Assembly: GCA_021018815.1 (NCBI GenBank)
Contig: JAITYX010000076.1
Coordinates: 2,108,001-2,172,000 of the forward strand
From: Talinum fruticosum
Taxonomy: Eukaryota > Streptophyta > Magnoliopsida > Caryophyllales > Talinaceae
Direction: 5' to 3'
Length of the DNA stretch: 64,000 bases
Numbering within the stretch: position 1 is the first letter of the stretch; each line of letters starts with the position of its first letter. The position numbers and the translations under genes were made by a program. Below, one piece after another: positions 48,501-61,000 of the stretch. A model generated the notes under the pieces. The model did no database searches and was not told the origin of the DNA. It saw only the letters and a program-made list of their open reading frames with translations.

Positions 48501-50698
48501 CTTGAAGAAGAGATTGTTTCTCTCCACTATCAACTTACTCAAGAAAGAAATGAAAGGAGACTTGCAGAGTATCATTTGATGCGTACATATTCCAACAAAA
48601 CATCTTCACCTTCATGGAAGGTATCAACCATCAGTCCTTTTGGACTTTGGCCTTATTTCTAACCAGCTGTCTCATATATTATGTTACATGGAGATGTATA
48701 ACTTTTGACAAATAGATTAAGATAGTTCCTCCTGTACCTTCTATTTTTCAGGAAAATAGATCACCTTTGGAAAAGCACGCGGAATCTTATGAGCCTGGAA
48801 ATTTTGAGAGGCTTACCAAGGAGGTTTCATCTAAAGGCTTATGGAATCACCCTAATCGACTATCGGAGGAGATGGTTCGTTGCATGAGAAGTATTTTCAT
48901 CTCCTTGGCGGAATCTGTGCCACCATCGAAGCTTCCAGCCATGGATAGCCCATCTTCACCTCATGCTCATCTCCTAAATACACAATCATGGTCATTATCA
49001 GAACATTTAATGGTTCCTATGTGGATGAAAAGCCCGCAGGTTGATTTGCCTCATGATCCCGAGGTGCTGGGCACGGATAATGCTTTTGATCCCTATAAAG
49101 TGAGTGGAAAGCTAAGCTGGGTAGATGTTGGTAGGTATGGATTGGTGACAGAAGTTTCTTGGATGTCTGTTGGGAAGAGGCAGTTGGAATATGCAGCAGG
49201 TTCATTGCGGAGATTCAGGTAAGTTTTTCTCTACATCACTAGGACTCGGAGGCAAACAATGTTCCTCTCATTTTGTTAAAGATACATGGAATTTGCTATA
49301 TGGAATTTTAAAGAATGCTTATGTTGTCACCTCTGATCATTTGTGGTTTTCCTATTTGGAGAACAGGATTCTTGTTGAGCAACTCGCTAAAGTGAATCCT
49401 ATTCAGTTAAGTTGTGAAGAGAAGCTGGCCTTTTGGATCAACTTATATAATGCCTTGATCATGCATGTCAGTCTCTTACATTCTATTTGATATTTTGTTC
49501 GATTAAGTAACCATGATATGAACCCAGTGCTTTGTACTGCAGGCTTATCTGGCATATGGAGTCCCTCGAAGTGAACTGAAGTTCTTTTCATTGTTACAAA
49601 AGGTCTTGTCATTAATTTAAGCATATCTAACTGCAATAAGATAAAATCAAATTGCATCTTTTAGTTTTTAGCACCACAGTTGATTTGAAGCCAAACAACT
49701 GGACTGGCTTATCCTTCTGCAAACTTCACTTTGATATCATGTCAATTCACAGTACTGTATTTGTAATGGAAAAGCCTCTGAAATTCTCTAAATTCTACTG
49801 CATGTGATTGTTGTCTTAACCAGGCAGCTTATACTGTCGGGGGCATTTATTCAGTGCTGCTGTCATCGAGTACGTGATCCTGAAGATGAGACCACCTATG
49901 TACCGTCCACAAATTGTAAGGAAATGCTGGTTTGATTTATTCAATAAGCTTGTTTAAGAAAGTGCAAGTCCAATAGCAACGCAGCTTTGAGGGTCCGCTA
50001 TTGTTTGGGACCTTGGGTTAGGCTAGTTAGGTTCAGATCTCGTCTGCATCGTATGTGGTTCACCAGGTTTCGTGATGTGGTACAGGTCAATTTTGCCTGG
50101 TCAAGTAGTAGTAATTTATTGCACCTTTTTCCCTCCAATATGAGCTTATCAATCTGTTTCCACCATCAGGCTCTTCTCCTCCCTCTCCACAAGCTAAAGG
50201 TATCGGAGGAGCAAAAGAAATTTGCAATTGATTCATACGAACCAAATGTCACATTCGCTCTTAGCTGTGGGATGTACTCATCTCCTGCGGTAATGTCAAC
50301 CCATCACTACACACCTCAAGTCCCTTGTATACCCCTAATCATTGAAAGTCATATCTATTAAAATGCAGGTTCAGGTCTTCACGGCAAAGAACGTCAGAGA
50401 GCAGCTGGAAGAAGCACAGCGTGATTTTATCCGGGCAGCAGTTGGTGTGAGTAGCAAAGGGAAGTTACTGGTTCCAAAAATGCTACACTGCTTTGCTAAA
50501 AGCTATGTAGATGATTCGAAACTGGCTCTGTGGATATCGAGTTACCTCCCAGCAGAACAAGCTGCTTTCATTGACCAACACATCTCTCAAAAGCGGCACA
50601 AACTCTTTAGTTCGCGTAATTGTGGGATCCTTCCTTTCGATTCACGATTTCGGTATCTTTTTTGCCTGACATGGTTTGCCAATAATGTGCCTGTTTAG
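45546..50698 (+). CDS. DUF547 protein with N-terminal coiled coil (MIP1-type)
   Basis: Plant protein of unknown biochemical role with a leucine-zipper/MIP1-type coiled coil and a C-terminal DUF547 domain. Exons: 45546-45589, 45836-45932, 47070-47156, 47810-47920, 48450-48620, 48752-49218, 49367-49466, 49543-49602, 49824-49915, 50170-50289, 50369-50698; all GT-AG with matching phases. The coiled coil spans FQLEKDVQSLQQQLQEEKEL and TIELLSSIASLEATVSELEE. DUF547 is seen in LVEQLAKVNPIQLSCEEKLA, FWINLYNALIMHAYLAYGVP, LLQKAAYTVGG and PPMYRPQIALLLPLHKLKVS, then FALSCGMYSSPAV and ILPFDSRFRYLF. About 559 residues. Two frame breaks: a G run at 49839-49843 one base short (frame should continue HLFSAAVIEYVIL), and a T run at 50658-50663 probably one base short, replacing the usual LFLP ending. 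The start follows a short exon; the first ATG is used. Confidence 0.85.
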
Positions 50699-51888
50699 TG
50701 TAGCCGAGGATCTACTGTCTAATTGAATATATGTTAGATGAATCATAACCCAGGCCTACAATGTAAATCATGAACAGAGGTGTAGAGTTGGCTAGGATTT
50801 GACACTTGGAAAAAGTTGGTAAATATGAATGTGTATACAGATCCAATGTAATTACAAATTTTGAAAAACCAAATAAATCTGTCTTGTATTTGAATTCTGT
50901 TTGTCATGATTAAATATAATGGTAAGAACATTGTGCTGTCTGTTGGTTGCATGTGGAATCATAGTTTAAGACTGGGCATTGGAGTTCTGGTAGAATACAT
51001 TGACAAATGAGAATCCCGGATCGTGCCTGAGCTACAGGGGATATATAGTTTGTCTATTGCTGTGAGTGTCGGTTGTCTTAATTTGTCTATTGCTGTGAGT
51101 GTCGGTTGTCTTAATTGATAAAATTTCCGAGAGTTGTTACTAGAGAGATGTGTTCCAATCCTGCATAGATTGGTCCCTATGCCTCATTTACACACTCAAA
51201 AAGTTTGTCTAATGCCAAAATTTTGCATCATGTCATAAAAGTTCAATGGAATATTTATGTTGCATCATCTTTGGCGAAGTCATTTTACGTTTGTTCCCCC
51301 GATCATTAGTAGCATTTGTGGTTTGGATTGTATTTGGACCCGCAAAACGCTATCAATTTGCGGTAGGCAGAATTTAGGTTTTGGATCATTGTAAGTCTTG
51401 GTAAGTTTGAGTTACTTGTTCTAGGTTTGAATTGGATAAGATAATCATCGACAAATTTAGATTTACTAGGACTAGCAATCATGTAGCCAATAAACTGAGG
51501 GAAAGACTAGAACAAAGTAAAGTTTCTGTAATGAACTATTCTAAATATACTAACAAAATAAATGCCGAATTTTAACTAAACATAACATAGCATAATTAGA
51601 TGGAAAATATCATTTGCGTCATAATACTTCAGCATATTTTTTTGTTAGTAAGAATATAATTCTTATGTTGTAGTAGGTGATTTGAGCTGTGGTTCTAGGT
51701 TCTAGTAGCATTAGCTGTTTTGAACTTCATGAATTTCCTCGAGTAAATGCCAATGCAAAATGAGGTACATGAATGAACTATCAAATAATTACACTTTTGA
51801 ATTATATTCCCGGTATATGTAAGTCAATCTCCAACGCCAATACATGAACGTACTGAACAAGTAATGAAATATGATGCCTAGAAGAACT
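50699..51888. other. Convergent intergenic region (3' ends of two genes)
   Basis: This lies between the stop of the plus-strand DUF547 gene and the stop of the minus-strand Cys-rich gene, so it holds both 3' UTRs. A 33-bp tandem duplication is present at 51049-51115. Nothing else is recognisable. Confidence 0.5.
51049..51115. repeat. Tandem duplication of 33 bp
   Basis: Two exact copies containing GTCTATTGCTGTGAGTGTCG stand head to tail. Confidence 0.9.
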
Positions 51889-54013
51889 TCAACGACCCTT
51901 ATCAGCTTTGTCTAGCAAGTTACATATGTCCGAACATTCCACCAAGCTGCACTCCAAATAGGTTGATTTACATACGAGTCAGAAACACATAATGTTTGGT
52001 AGGGTGCAATATAAATGTAAAGCAATGCAACTGAAATAAAAATATATTGGCAAAATATGTTTTATCCAATCCAAATCACCCACACTAAACTCGACTAGCA
52101 CATAAAATAAGGCAACCTAAATTTGATACAACTAGAACTTAGCCAAACTAACATCATGATAATCTCTCCAACCCACTCAAACCTGTTTCAAAATTATCTG
52201 GACATGAAACCGATATGAAGTCTAAACGACTACATTTGCGAAGTCCAAGTGTTCTGCTCCACTTATTACAAATAAAACTCGTTGTAATCTTCAGTATTAA
52301 GAGTGAATAGACATTGGCAGCTTCAAGTGCTACGATGTGCAGCTTAGAGCCTTAGAGTTCCTATCTCCAGCATTCACAGTGAATAAATCTTGGCAGCTTC
52401 AAGTGCCACTATGTGCAGTGCATCTTAGAGCCTTAGGCTTCCTAATTCCTTATCCATGTAAAGTCGCCAATGACAAGAATTCAAACGTAACTACTAACAG
52501 CTAGTGCAAACATATTCTTATGATACCACAAAAATCGCACTAGAAAGACGAAACTATATGGCAAATTGGAGATTCTTTTTATACTGAGAAACGTACTGGC
52601 TGTAATGGCAGAGTTCAACAGATGAATCTTACCAGTATTGACGTGTTCGAAATCCTTGCTTGAAGACTATAATAGGTCTGCAGGCAAAAACAAGATGGGC
52701 ATTATATGATTGCCGTGATGACAACATATTCTCGATCCATTTCATGATGATAATGCAATCGGTTAAATAGACAGCCCAACTTCTTCACATTATGTTTTCC
52801 AATGAAGAAGATAGGCAGCCAATAGTAACAAGATGGATAGATTTCTCCTACCCATCAAAGAGAAGCTAGAAATAGGCAGTTCCTAGGTCAGAAATCATCG
52901 TCTTTGTTAAAATCAAGTTGACCATGAAGACTTTCATAAACTCCTCTACTGTAGTTTTCAGCCAAAAACAAAATCCCAATTTCGCAGATTACTTCACAAA
53001 ATTTCTTTGCCAATAAAACCATATATATTAATACGATCCAGATTGTTAACCACCGAATGCACTGAGGGAAAAATTAGTCTTTTAATCAACCACCAAATAT
53101 AGAAATAATATTGTTAAGAAAACCAACCAAAAAATAAAAAATTACATTGTGATCATTTTAATTCATATCTTTCTACTTCGATAACTTCAGAAGTATTTGC
53201 TAAAATTCAAATGTACAGTTCTTAAAACTAACACCACAGAATTTCAAAAGGATTGGGAGTCTGTCAGACAATCGTGTGATCATCCCAAGCTCTCAATCAG
53301 AGGGTTGAGAACGATCCTCTACAGCACTGAGTCCAAGAACCCATCAGAAGCCGTTAATCATGCTCTGATCACACGGTCATGGTAGGATGACTGGTTTCAT
53401 AAGAAACGCCAGAGTTTCATTTTCTCTGGGTTGTGTGTGTTAAAATTTACCCATTAAAAAAACACCAGAGTTTCAAAATTTCCAATGGAGGGTTCATAAT
53501 ATCAGGAGAGAGAAGGGGTGAGAAACCTTCGGACGTTGAGAGGACCTTCGCCGGGGGAACCATCGCCGCCGCGAATACAAGTGGTAAGACACTTGACAGT
53601 ACAAGACTCAGCATTCCTGGAGTTAGGGCGTTGGATCCTTCTCTTTCCGCTGGGACACTCCTTGGAATCGGAACCGCAGAGCTCGCCGGAGAGTTCGGGG
53701 GTACATTGGACAAAGTCTCCTCGGAAGGAGGCGGAGTAGAAAGCACCGCCGCGACAGCCACCAGAGCAATCGCGTTAATCGCCGGAAAACTCCACGGATT
53801 CCGGCTCACCTCGGGAATTGCCTTGGGAATCAGAGAGCGAGAATGGCGGGGGTTCGGACGGAAGAGATGGGGATGGATGAAGCACCTAAAATGGCGTGAG
53901 AAAGTCAAGGACGAAGAGGAGAGAGGAGGAGGACAGAGAGTGGAGAGGAGATGGGTGCAGGTGGTTCTTCCTCCTCCTCCTCCTCCTCCTCCGCCACTCT
54001 GTAAGTGCATCAT
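51889..54013 (-). CDS. Small Cys-rich plant protein, probably plastid-targeted
   Basis: A conserved plant protein without a settled function that I recognise only by its motif text. Three exons: 53527-54013, 52633-52677, 51889-51946 (the last two only 45 and 58 bp), GT-AG with phases that join CGA-AG|A and TG|C. The conserved part reads DCSGGCRGGAFYSASFRGDF, then a Cys-rich stretch with AESCTVKCLTTCIRGG and GSPGEGPLNV, then RRPIIVFKQGFRTRQYC and LVECSDICNLL, ending DKADKGR. Many paired Cys suggest disulfides or metal binding. The first about 80 residues (Gly run, then Ser/Thr/Pro/Arg-rich) look like a transit peptide. That leader is in a different frame from the Cys-rich part: a TAA at 53775-53777 closes the Cys-rich frame just upstream and it has no Met, so one base is missing near 53.70-53.78 kb. 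The long frame at 53447-54013 is therefore only half right. Confidence 0.75.
52303..52443. repeat. Imperfect tandem duplication, about 76 bp
   Basis: Two copies share TTGGCAGCTTCAAGTGC and CTTAGAGCCTTAG and lie in the second intron of the Cys-rich gene. The second copy has a small internal insertion (GTGCA). Confidence 0.85.
53240..53390 (-). other. Structured, non-coding-looking element in an intron
   Basis: Inside intron 1 of the Cys-rich gene, nested inverted repeats occur: TTGGGA/TCCCAA, GTCTG/CAGAC, CTCTCAA/TTGAGAG-like arms, and an outer pair CGTGTGATCA / TGATCACACG about 85 bp apart. Base composition is higher than in flanking intron DNA. The intron position and stem pattern suggest an intronic small RNA or a decayed one; no family fits well enough to name. 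Confidence 0.3.
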
Positions 54014-55019
54014 TTTAGTGGAGCTGGAAAACCCAGGCTGAGTTTTTTTTTCTCTTGGATTAGATTCTTTTTTGTTTTATTTATTTGCGTGGGCCCACTA
54101 GTTTGTCTTCTATATTTTTATTTATTTATTTATTTATTATTTTACCAATTCGATTTAATTAAATTCAAGTTATTATTGATGCATATAAAATATACTTCTT
54201 ATATAATTGGTTTAATAAATTTAAATTTCAAATCATTTGTACCAATCTATGTTTATATTTTTTTATAATTTTATTAATATTTTAAAGTTCTAATTAAAAT
54301 GTTCTAAAATTAAATTTATAAAATTATAAAGGTTCTTTTATTAAATTTTAATAAGAATTCTAAAATGTTGGTCCAAATTTGATAGTTAAATGTGGATATA
54401 GGCGGAACTTAAGTTCATATTTTCTATTGTATATGTTTGAATATTTACTAATTAACTTAACTAACAACAGCTGAAATTAAACACATTTACAAGAATATTA
54501 TTTGTATTATTATTACATTAGTTTTCATAATTTTCTTTGTTATAAATCATCACTGAAATTGCGGGAAATATCAACTATCAATTCCTTTAAATATAGTTTG
54601 CAAACGGACTTTGGAAATATTTTAACAATTAGACCAATACCTCGAAAAAATATTGCACAATTAGGCTAATACCTTGTCAATGACTAATCAGAAATGGCTG
54701 TATGTTAAAGCCAAAGAAGAGTGTACATTTGATTTTCATTTGTGAACAAGCAAAAGAGGAAAAGAAAAACTGCATTGAATATATTTACTGGAAAACACTG
54801 CTGTTTTCACTCATGTTCTGTAACCTTTTCTTTTCCTTTTTCCTTTTGAGGGAGGAGGGGGCAGAAATTACAGAGAATGGTACAATAATGAGAAGGCAAA
54901 AAATTATGCTGTTCATATAGCCTATACATATGTGGTCTCATATCATGTAACTGAACAAAACAGACTGCTGATCAACTTGTCCCAATTTCTTCAGAAGTTG
55001 CAAGATCTGTTGAGATGGA
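54014..55019. other. Intergenic region between Cys-rich gene and HCF173
   Basis: It holds the promoter side of the Cys-rich gene (minus) and the 3' UTR of HCF173 (minus). A (GGA/CCT)n tract near 53.97-54.0 kb continues into the first exon of the Cys-rich gene. The rest is AT-rich and shows no gene. Confidence 0.5.
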
Positions 55020-58000
55020 TCAGGTGTTCTTCTCAAGAACCGATAGTGCTGGTGTCAGATAGTTATTCGCCTTGTCAGGCAAATGAGCCACCTGCAAAGC
55101 AACACCATCATTAGCGGCATTGCTAATCGACAAGATTCGATTTAGATCATGTGGATTATCCTCTTTCTTTCGCCATTTTCTCTTTCAGGTTAGAAACGGG
55201 TTTCTCTTGCTGACAACAGTTCACAGAGGATGGCAGTTTAGTCAGTTTACAGTTGCTATGACAGTTGCATTATCACAGTTTCAGGTAATATGCCACTGAT
55301 TTGCAGCACTAAGGGGGAAAAAGGTTTTTGCGATAATGGGAATGAGTCATGTGTTGCTACTCTCCAAGGTCTAATGGAACTGCCAAGGTGACCATAACAG
55401 GTCCTTTGATAATAGACCTGGCAAATGTAATGTTCACATTGAATTTTTGTAGCACTAAAGTCAGGTGGGATATGAAAGAACGGGTCATGTCACGTTCAAG
55501 TTGGACCAGTCAGGTGGGTTCATTATACCTTGTGGGTTCAGCTCACACCCACATGTGAATTCTCCAGTTTAGTCAGGTTTGCATTGATCCATTCAGTTTT
55601 TAGGTGCAACTCTTGCTGTGATATTGAATCAAGTTTTCGACCTTTGTGTGAATACATATTACGAACATAAGTCAGAATCGGGTAGGTTGATCAGTTAGGA
55701 AGGGTTGTTAATGGTTTAGAGTAATTTAAGGCTGGGTTATTCTTCTTACCAGCTCATAGAGCTCCTGCCCTTGCTCAGCAACATACTCATAGCATACCTG
55801 GATTTTAGGTGATCAAAAATCAGAAATCACATTTTAACGAACACCAACACAATCAGCATGGAGGGAGAGAGAAGAGAGAGATAGGACTCACATCGAAGCT
55901 CTTATTCCTGGCTGTTGAATCATGCAATGCCTTCACACAGATGTCTGCTACATCAGCACAACTTATACTCTGCCACCAGTTTAGTAAATGGGATCAGCAT
56001 TAATGGCATCAATGGAATTTCAAGGCTACGAGCTTGGGAGAATGTTGTTACCTGAGAAATGCGGTTTCCTTGATCAAATATGAGAGCTCGTTGCCCACCC
56101 GGTTCTTCCTGTGAAAAAGAAGACAACAAAATTATCCTGCTTGAACTTCAAAAGCAAATTCAGAAAATGCAGACATGCAGCATTATGTGAAGAGGGGTAC
56201 CAAGAAGTCCGTCCCACCCTCCCTCCCCGCGAGGAGACGTTTGAACTTCAAGAATAGTGAAGTGTATAGTTTACTATCCACTTGCCACATAGCTGAAAGA
56301 TTTCTTGTCAGATAATCTTTTTCAGATAGACTACAGCAAAATGTCTGACTAAATCACCTTCATTTCTATTTGTGCCAAGTAGCAACCACTCAATGCCTTA
56401 CAAATTTGCAATTCAATTGTACGCATAAAGTCGTATGCATTGTGAACCCCTATGCCCTGCATTAAGCAATATTGCAGGATATTGGTTTTCCTTAGCTTGG
56501 TTTAGCTCGGAATGGACATCTAGCATTAATTTAGTGTCACTGATGAGCTTACAAGAATTGCACAAAAGTTCCAGAAATGGAAACCTCCATGAAGACTTAG
56601 CAGCATATCGTGGTCAACAATAAATGAGGATAACATGAGTTCACTTAACTAAAATTTACCTTCAAGGGACCAGGGCGAACTATTGTGTATCCAAGTCCCG
56701 ATTTCCTCAATGCATCTTCTCCAGCCTATTGAAGACATATATACCATGAAATAATGCAACTAATTTATCGTCTTCTGATAGGACAAAGTGAAAAAAAAAG
56801 GAGAACAAACAATTGTGAAAGGCTAGAATCATACCCTCTTAGCTTTCAACACCTGCTCCCGTCTTGAGTCCTCTACTCCTGATCCTGTACACGAAACCAA
56901 GATGAAGTCTGTTTCCTGTCCACTCTGCAATCATAAACAACCACATTGCATCAATAGTCGAGATATGCATGATAGTAACAGACCAGCAAAGGCAGCATTC
57001 CGGTTCTGTCAATTTTAGATTGGGTCAAATATGTCAAGTGTTACTTGCATCAAGTAGGGCAATTTGAGTTCAGGTCATATTTCGATTTGCTGTTACTTGA
57101 TCTATCAAACTTTGGATGAAATGCTAACCGTGGAAAAAAAGGACAACCCTAGTTTAAGATGAAGGAAGCCACTGTGATCCATTTTATTCTCTCTGACGTC
57201 AGATAGGTAAAGCGTCTTGCTCCCCTCATGGAGAACTTTGGTTCCCCCATTCATTCCCAACTTTTCTTATTACTCTCAATCTGAATGCAATTAACGCCCG
57301 CAAGGCAAATCTCTAGCCAACTTGGTTTGGATTGGCTCCATTTGGGTTCGAGTAAAAACTCAAGCAGCCTTAATGTGAATAAGATTTCGGGAAATTTGGT
57401 TGAGTAATCAAGCACCAGTTACTCCAGCCACTTAGCTAGGTCTAATAATAAATTAAGCACAATTACTCAAAAGGAAAAGGCAAATCTGACATGATTATGA
57501 CCGTTGGCCATCAAAGCTAGATTGGCTGAAATTTTTGCTACTGCAAGCTCTAATATTACTCTTTTCCACATTTAATACCGGAAAGAAAAGAAGGGGAGGG
57601 GGAGACATTCATCTAAAGCAACATTATACTCACAGGTAAGGCTTTTATGTATTCCAAGATTAGCTCAAAACTTCTTGGGTCCTGCTTCATCCCTTTAGGT
57701 CCTTCAACAGGTTTCTGCACATACATTTACCAATTTTCTTGCATGAAACTTCTATCATCACCTCTTTTTTCCTCCTTTTTTCTTTTTGAATAAAAAACAA
57801 TGGGCAGGATACCTGTCTTCTAGGCTCAAAGCGTATTGTCAAAGTGTGCACCAGAAATGGGTCAAGTGGTGGATCGCTCGGATTCACAGGGCGGAAAGAT
57901 GTAAAGGGAACTCTAACCTGCCAAATATTAAGGAGAAAACAAGAGTTTCAAATTGAATCCTCCATAAAGTAAATTCAAAAGAAAAACTAGCTTACAGTTG

Positions 58001-61000
58001 ATCAACAATTCCCATAGGAAGATATCCTACCCTGCAAAAGCCTGCTTTTGTGTTTATTCGAGAAAAGTACTTTTTGCTTTGAGATGAATCTGCAAGAGGG
58101 CCTGCTTCCAGAATTATAACATATGATCGGCCATTGCCACCAACAGAGAGAACAAGACCTTCATACCTAATCACAAGATAGACCTGGTGATTCCCTTGCA
58201 TACTAACAAGATGTGGGCAGAATAAGGTACTCAACATTATCACAATAAATTCAAGGCATTGGGATGAACATACCGGTCTAGAGTAGAGCCCAAGGGAAGT
58301 GAAAGCTTTCGTGATAATTCCACATATCCTCCCTGGTAAAAACATATCCTATGATGAAAAAAAAATTAGTTAGACTAGCAGCAGTGTGAAGCCATGAGTT
58401 TGTTCCTTAAATTTTAATATGGAAGTGCTAACTATACTGTCCACTATTTTTGGGCATATTCTCTTTGCCTGGATGCCTCATTTCATTTCGTTTCAAATGC
58501 AGAAAAATTATTAGTACATGAAATCTGAACAAATCAGGGAGAATGAAGATATTACAACATTGAAAATTTGGGTGAATCTGTACTAAAATCTGAGTTAATG
58601 GAGCCAAAGGAACCGTCCTGGCTTTGATACAGATTGATTGTCTGCCATGGGTTAGAACATTGATTAGTTGCCCTAGTTTCCATTAAGGTCGTGGTACAGT
58701 TCAATATGATGTAATTTTGATTCAATTATAAGATTCAGTGGAACAAATATGGATGACCATAAGTCTAAGCAAAACCAAAAAGATATGCAGAGAGGCAACT
58801 TGAAGGTCCTAAGATTGCTATCACATGATACCTGAGAAAATGGCCAATCCATTCTCATTAAAGTTGAATTTTGCATCCATTCCTCCATCATATTTTGTGG
58901 CAACCACATCCTGGAAATAAGTTCCCTGGCGTACTTCCCATCCATCCAGTGACTCTGGTGATTTGAATTTTGCGATCAGAAGCTTGCTTTTGCTGCTTTT
59001 TCCTGCTCGTAGTTGTGCCAGTTTATTGTTGTAATCCTGTAATTTTACATCATTTCATCAGCATTTCTCCGATTTCCACGATGGCATTTGTCTACACAAT
59101 ACAAATTCTCCTTTTTTGGGTATCAAATTCCGGTATATGCCTGTCCAGCTTCAGCATGACAAACTAGTGAACTAATCGCATTTTGCAAGCCCTAAACCCG
59201 AGTAGCAAGAAAAAGATTGGCATGAACCCTGTTGCACTTCAAAGGGATCATGTAGTGTTACACAGACTCAAACGCACCAATGCTGGAGTCTTCAGCATCC
59301 CAACAGAGGGCCTAGTTGTCGCCTTGTTGGACAGCAATTTCTGAATGTTGTGTTTTTTTTAGATTCCAAAATGAAGGATCAAGTATTCATGCCCATAATG
59401 AAGTGTAGAGAAATTGACGCGTAATGAAGAGTCTCACTGCTCTTATTTATGAAAGGATCAGATCACGAGTACTTGACTACCAGCTAGACGGTCATATGTT
59501 GAATTTCAGCCCATTTGCAAACAGTTAAGTAAAGATTCCACACATATTGTCAATGCAAAAAAACCTTCAACCATAGCCCATAGGACTAGCACACAGGAAA
59601 AACTTAAACATGAAGCACATACTTGGAATGCCTTAGCAACATTGTAGACACCACGGTTGTCAACTCGGTTGAGATCACCTGTAATCGTTGACCGAGCTGT
59701 GGCACAATAAATGATTTTGTTGCAACCTTCAACTGCTACCTTGAGGGTGGAAGGATCACCCACATCACCGACCACCAGTTGCACTGATCTTGGGAGCATA
59801 TCCATCACTTCTTGGTCGATTCTCCTCACAAAGGCCTGATACATAATCCAGCATTTTGAGAACAGAACATTGAATAACTGATGCATCAAGCTAAGCAAGA
59901 AACTATTTTTTACTAGCTGCTACTACTATATTATAAGCATAACAAAAAGAAAATTATATTGTTAAAAATTACTCTTGATGAGTTGAGGACTTCATTCAAA
60001 TTTCATCAGTATCTCATGCTATTATCAACAAACTCAGAAAGAAATGCAGCTTCTATCCAGATTCAATCTCCTACAATTTTGTTGCAAAGAGGTGTGCCAT
60101 ACCTAGACTTTCATTGGCAGACGAGTAAATGATCACTAATTCCTGATCAAGACACCTCGCAAAACCTAATTTCTTTTTTGGTCGAAAGGGAAGTATAAAG
60201 GCTGATGTATGAGGGATTCAGAACCAGGTGTTCAATAACAACTTTCAAAGATCTCACCAATTGTGCTAATTGGCACCCACAACAAATCCTAGTCTGTTTG
60301 ATTAAATATTAATTGTATTTTCCTGGCAAAGGTTATTAAATAACCAATATGTTTGGATCACTCAAGCTCAAAATAATCCAAAATTGAACTTCAACTACCG
60401 TGAAATGTCTATCGACCTATTTAGATCATCTGACTTCAACCTCATTCGAACCCAAATTCTCTTGGCCAGGTCTACTAATAAATCCAAATTTCATCTCCCT
60501 ACCAACATCTAACTTAAGAATGCTGCCATGAGGTTTCATTTCGCAATTTGCAAATGCCAAAACATGAAATTACCTACATTAGAAGAACCGACATGAAATA
60601 CTAATACCTTGACAATGTAACCTCTGAGCATGAGCTTTCTCACCACGAGGCGGCCAATACGGCTGGTGGCGCCAACTACGAGGACAGTGGTGTTCTGAGC
60701 ACCAGGGATGGTGAACTCACACAAGGGTGTCCCATCTCCATACACCAATAGATCAGGAGAATCATACTGAGTCCTTGAAATCTGACCCAACCCTGAAAAT
60801 TTCCTCCACACTTCATCAAAAATCTGCCTGGATTTCCTCCCTAACCCCACTGGGTTCACCACCTCAATGTTCCTCATCATCCCACTACTATCCAAGTTCC
60901 TTGAACTCGAACTGCTACTCTCTAATTCCCCAGTTCTCTCACTACCCTTTTCATCCTTACCCTCATCTTCCTTCTCCTTCTTGTTTTTACCACCGCTCTT

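Noticed and set aside
53240..53390. U3 snoRNA gene
   Set aside because: Only loose matches to boxes B, C and D; the 5' domain and the plant promoter elements are missing, so it is reported only as an unidentified structured patch.
53447..53720. Second half of the 188-residue minus-strand frame as a protein
   Set aside because: A neighbouring frame has the conserved Cys-rich text and splices correctly to two further exons; this frame does not.
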